DNA from: an uncultured Gammaproteobacteria bacterium
GTDB lineage: Bacteria > Pseudomonadota > Gammaproteobacteria > DRJJ01
NCBI GenBank assembly: GCA_947258795.1
Contig: CAMYJU010000013.1
Location: forward strand, 1 to 57,740
Length of the DNA: 57,740 bases
Direction: 5' to 3'
Shown: positions 57,203 to 57,740 of the stretch, one piece after another
Layout of the letters: the number at the start of each line of letters is the position of its first letter
Position numbering within the stretch: position 1 is the first letter of the stretch
The notes under the pieces: generated by a model
Database searches by the model: none
The model's input: only the letters and a program-made list of their open reading frames with translations
Told to the model about the DNA's origin: nothing
Position numbers and translations under genes: made by a program

Positions 57203-57740
57203 TCAGGACGCCTGCAGTCTTTCCTTGTAAAGCTCCAGCACCTCGCCCGGCTCCCCGGTGGCATAACTGGTGCCTTCGTCGATCAACACCACCCTGTCAC
57301 ACAAGCGTGCGATTTGTGGCAAGGAATGGGTTACCAGCACAACCGTCTGTTGCGACTGAATTTTTGCGACCATCGTGCGTTCAGCCTTTTCCCGAAAATG
57401 CTGGTCACCGACACCCAATACCTCATCGATCAGCAGCACATCCGGGCTGATGATCGTGGTAATCGAAAAACCCAGGCGAGCGCGCATACCGGTCGAATAG
57501 GTTCTGACCGGCTCATGGAAGAAATCTCCCAGCTCGGAATAGGCCTGTATCTCATCCAGGTGTTTTTCAACCTCTCGACGGGAATAGCCCTGGAGCATGC
57601 CGCCAAGAATCGCATTGTCATAGCCGCTCAGATTCGGATCAAAACCTGCTTGCAGTGCCAGCAAGGAAACCGATGCCCCACGATTGATTACCTGCCCCTG
57701 ATCAGGACGAATCACACCTGAAATAACCCGTAACAGGGTG
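57203..57740 (-). CDS. Polysaccharide-export ABC ATPase (Wzt/KpsT type), 5' part off window
   Basis: The reverse strand is open to the right edge; the visible part starts just after Walker A, with TLLRVISGVIRPDQGQV. Then the family's modified signature YSTGMRARLGF, Walker B VLLIDEVLGVGD, and H-loop VVLVTHS. This signature (STGM rather than SGGQ) and the LxELYKERL end match ATPases of ABC-2 O-antigen or teichoic-acid exporters. No extra C-terminal glycan-binding domain follows. The permease gene should lie beyond the right edge, upstream. Confidence 0.88.
   Translation of the reverse strand, partial: TLLRVISGVIRPDQGQVINRGASVSLLALQAGFDPNLSGYDNAILGGMLQGYSRREVEKHLDEIQAYSELGDFFHEPVRTYSTGMRARLGFSITTIISPDVLLIDEVLGVGDQHFREKAERTMVAKIQSQQTVVLVTHSLPQIARLCDRVVLIDEGTSYATGEPGEVLELYKERLQAS

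Noticed and set aside
1-57740. CRISPR arrays, tRNA or rRNA genes, insertion sequences
   Set aside because: No regularly spaced identical repeats, no cloverleaf or rRNA sequence, and no transposase gene were found by eye; only palindromic intergenic repeats are present.

Overview
This 57.7-kb window is bacterial chromosome from a gammaproteobacterium. The housekeeping markers that support this are gshA, rluE, slyD, orn, rsgA, and recR-ybaB-dnaX next to the 4.5S SRP RNA gene. Gram-negative envelope genes fit too: an outer-membrane porin, lipoproteins with lipoboxes, MltF, and a LemA/M48 pair. Base composition is moderate with intergenic AT-rich patches. No genus can be assigned; two rhodaneses and a BigR-like operator next to a DUF2892 gene hint at sulfur metabolism, but only weakly.

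Left edge (1-5.9 kb): six leftward genes form the start of an extracellular contractile injection system (eCIS, a phage-tail-like particle). They encode the sheath, tube, baseplate-hub-chaperone-like zinc protein, an eCIS-specific adaptor-like protein, the DUF4255 cap protein and the N-terminal part of the AAA+ ATPase, which runs off the window. Four of the junctions are overlapping or nearly so, and a perfect 11-bp inverted repeat lies just upstream of the sheath gene. The spike, remaining baseplate, fibre and cargo genes should lie to the left.

5.9-12.5 kb is an accessory patch. It holds a decayed histidine-kinase fragment, a porin preceded by an 11-bp-periodic PhoB-box array, a second PhoB array driving a 46-codon exported peptide with its own terminator, and an AT-rich hybrid histidine kinase. 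A cyclase-like gene follows, and the last 30 codons of a truncated paralog of it lie on the other side of the kinase.

12.5-36.6 kb is ordinary core and envelope content: LemA/M48 protease, methyltransferases, RluE, lipoproteins, bactofilin, SlyD, a degenerate HD-GYP protein with a textbook CRP-type site, a propeller/MltF pair, thioredoxin-like protein, gshA, EipA-like protein, and a PhnD-like binding protein coupled to a HAMP-GGDEF-EAL protein.

36.6-48.6 kb carries a DUF2892 gene with an ArsR-type operator, an AT-rich spacer with clustered DnaA boxes, PilZ, a MoxR-DUF58-transglutaminase operon, a small ORF with terminator, an EamA exporter, an IscR-like regulator that lacks all Fe-S cysteines, two rhodaneses and a DUF5666 lipoprotein.

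48.6-57.7 kb is housekeeping: orn, Ste24-like protease, phhB, rsgA, HIT protein, recR, ybaB, dnaX, ffs, a DUF4124 protein and a truncated polysaccharide-export ABC ATPase. Its spacers hold four copies of one palindromic repeat in the same orientation.

Several genes point to c-di-GMP and nucleotide signalling (HD-GYP, GGDEF-EAL, PilZ, cyclase-like), and two promoters point to phosphate-starvation control.
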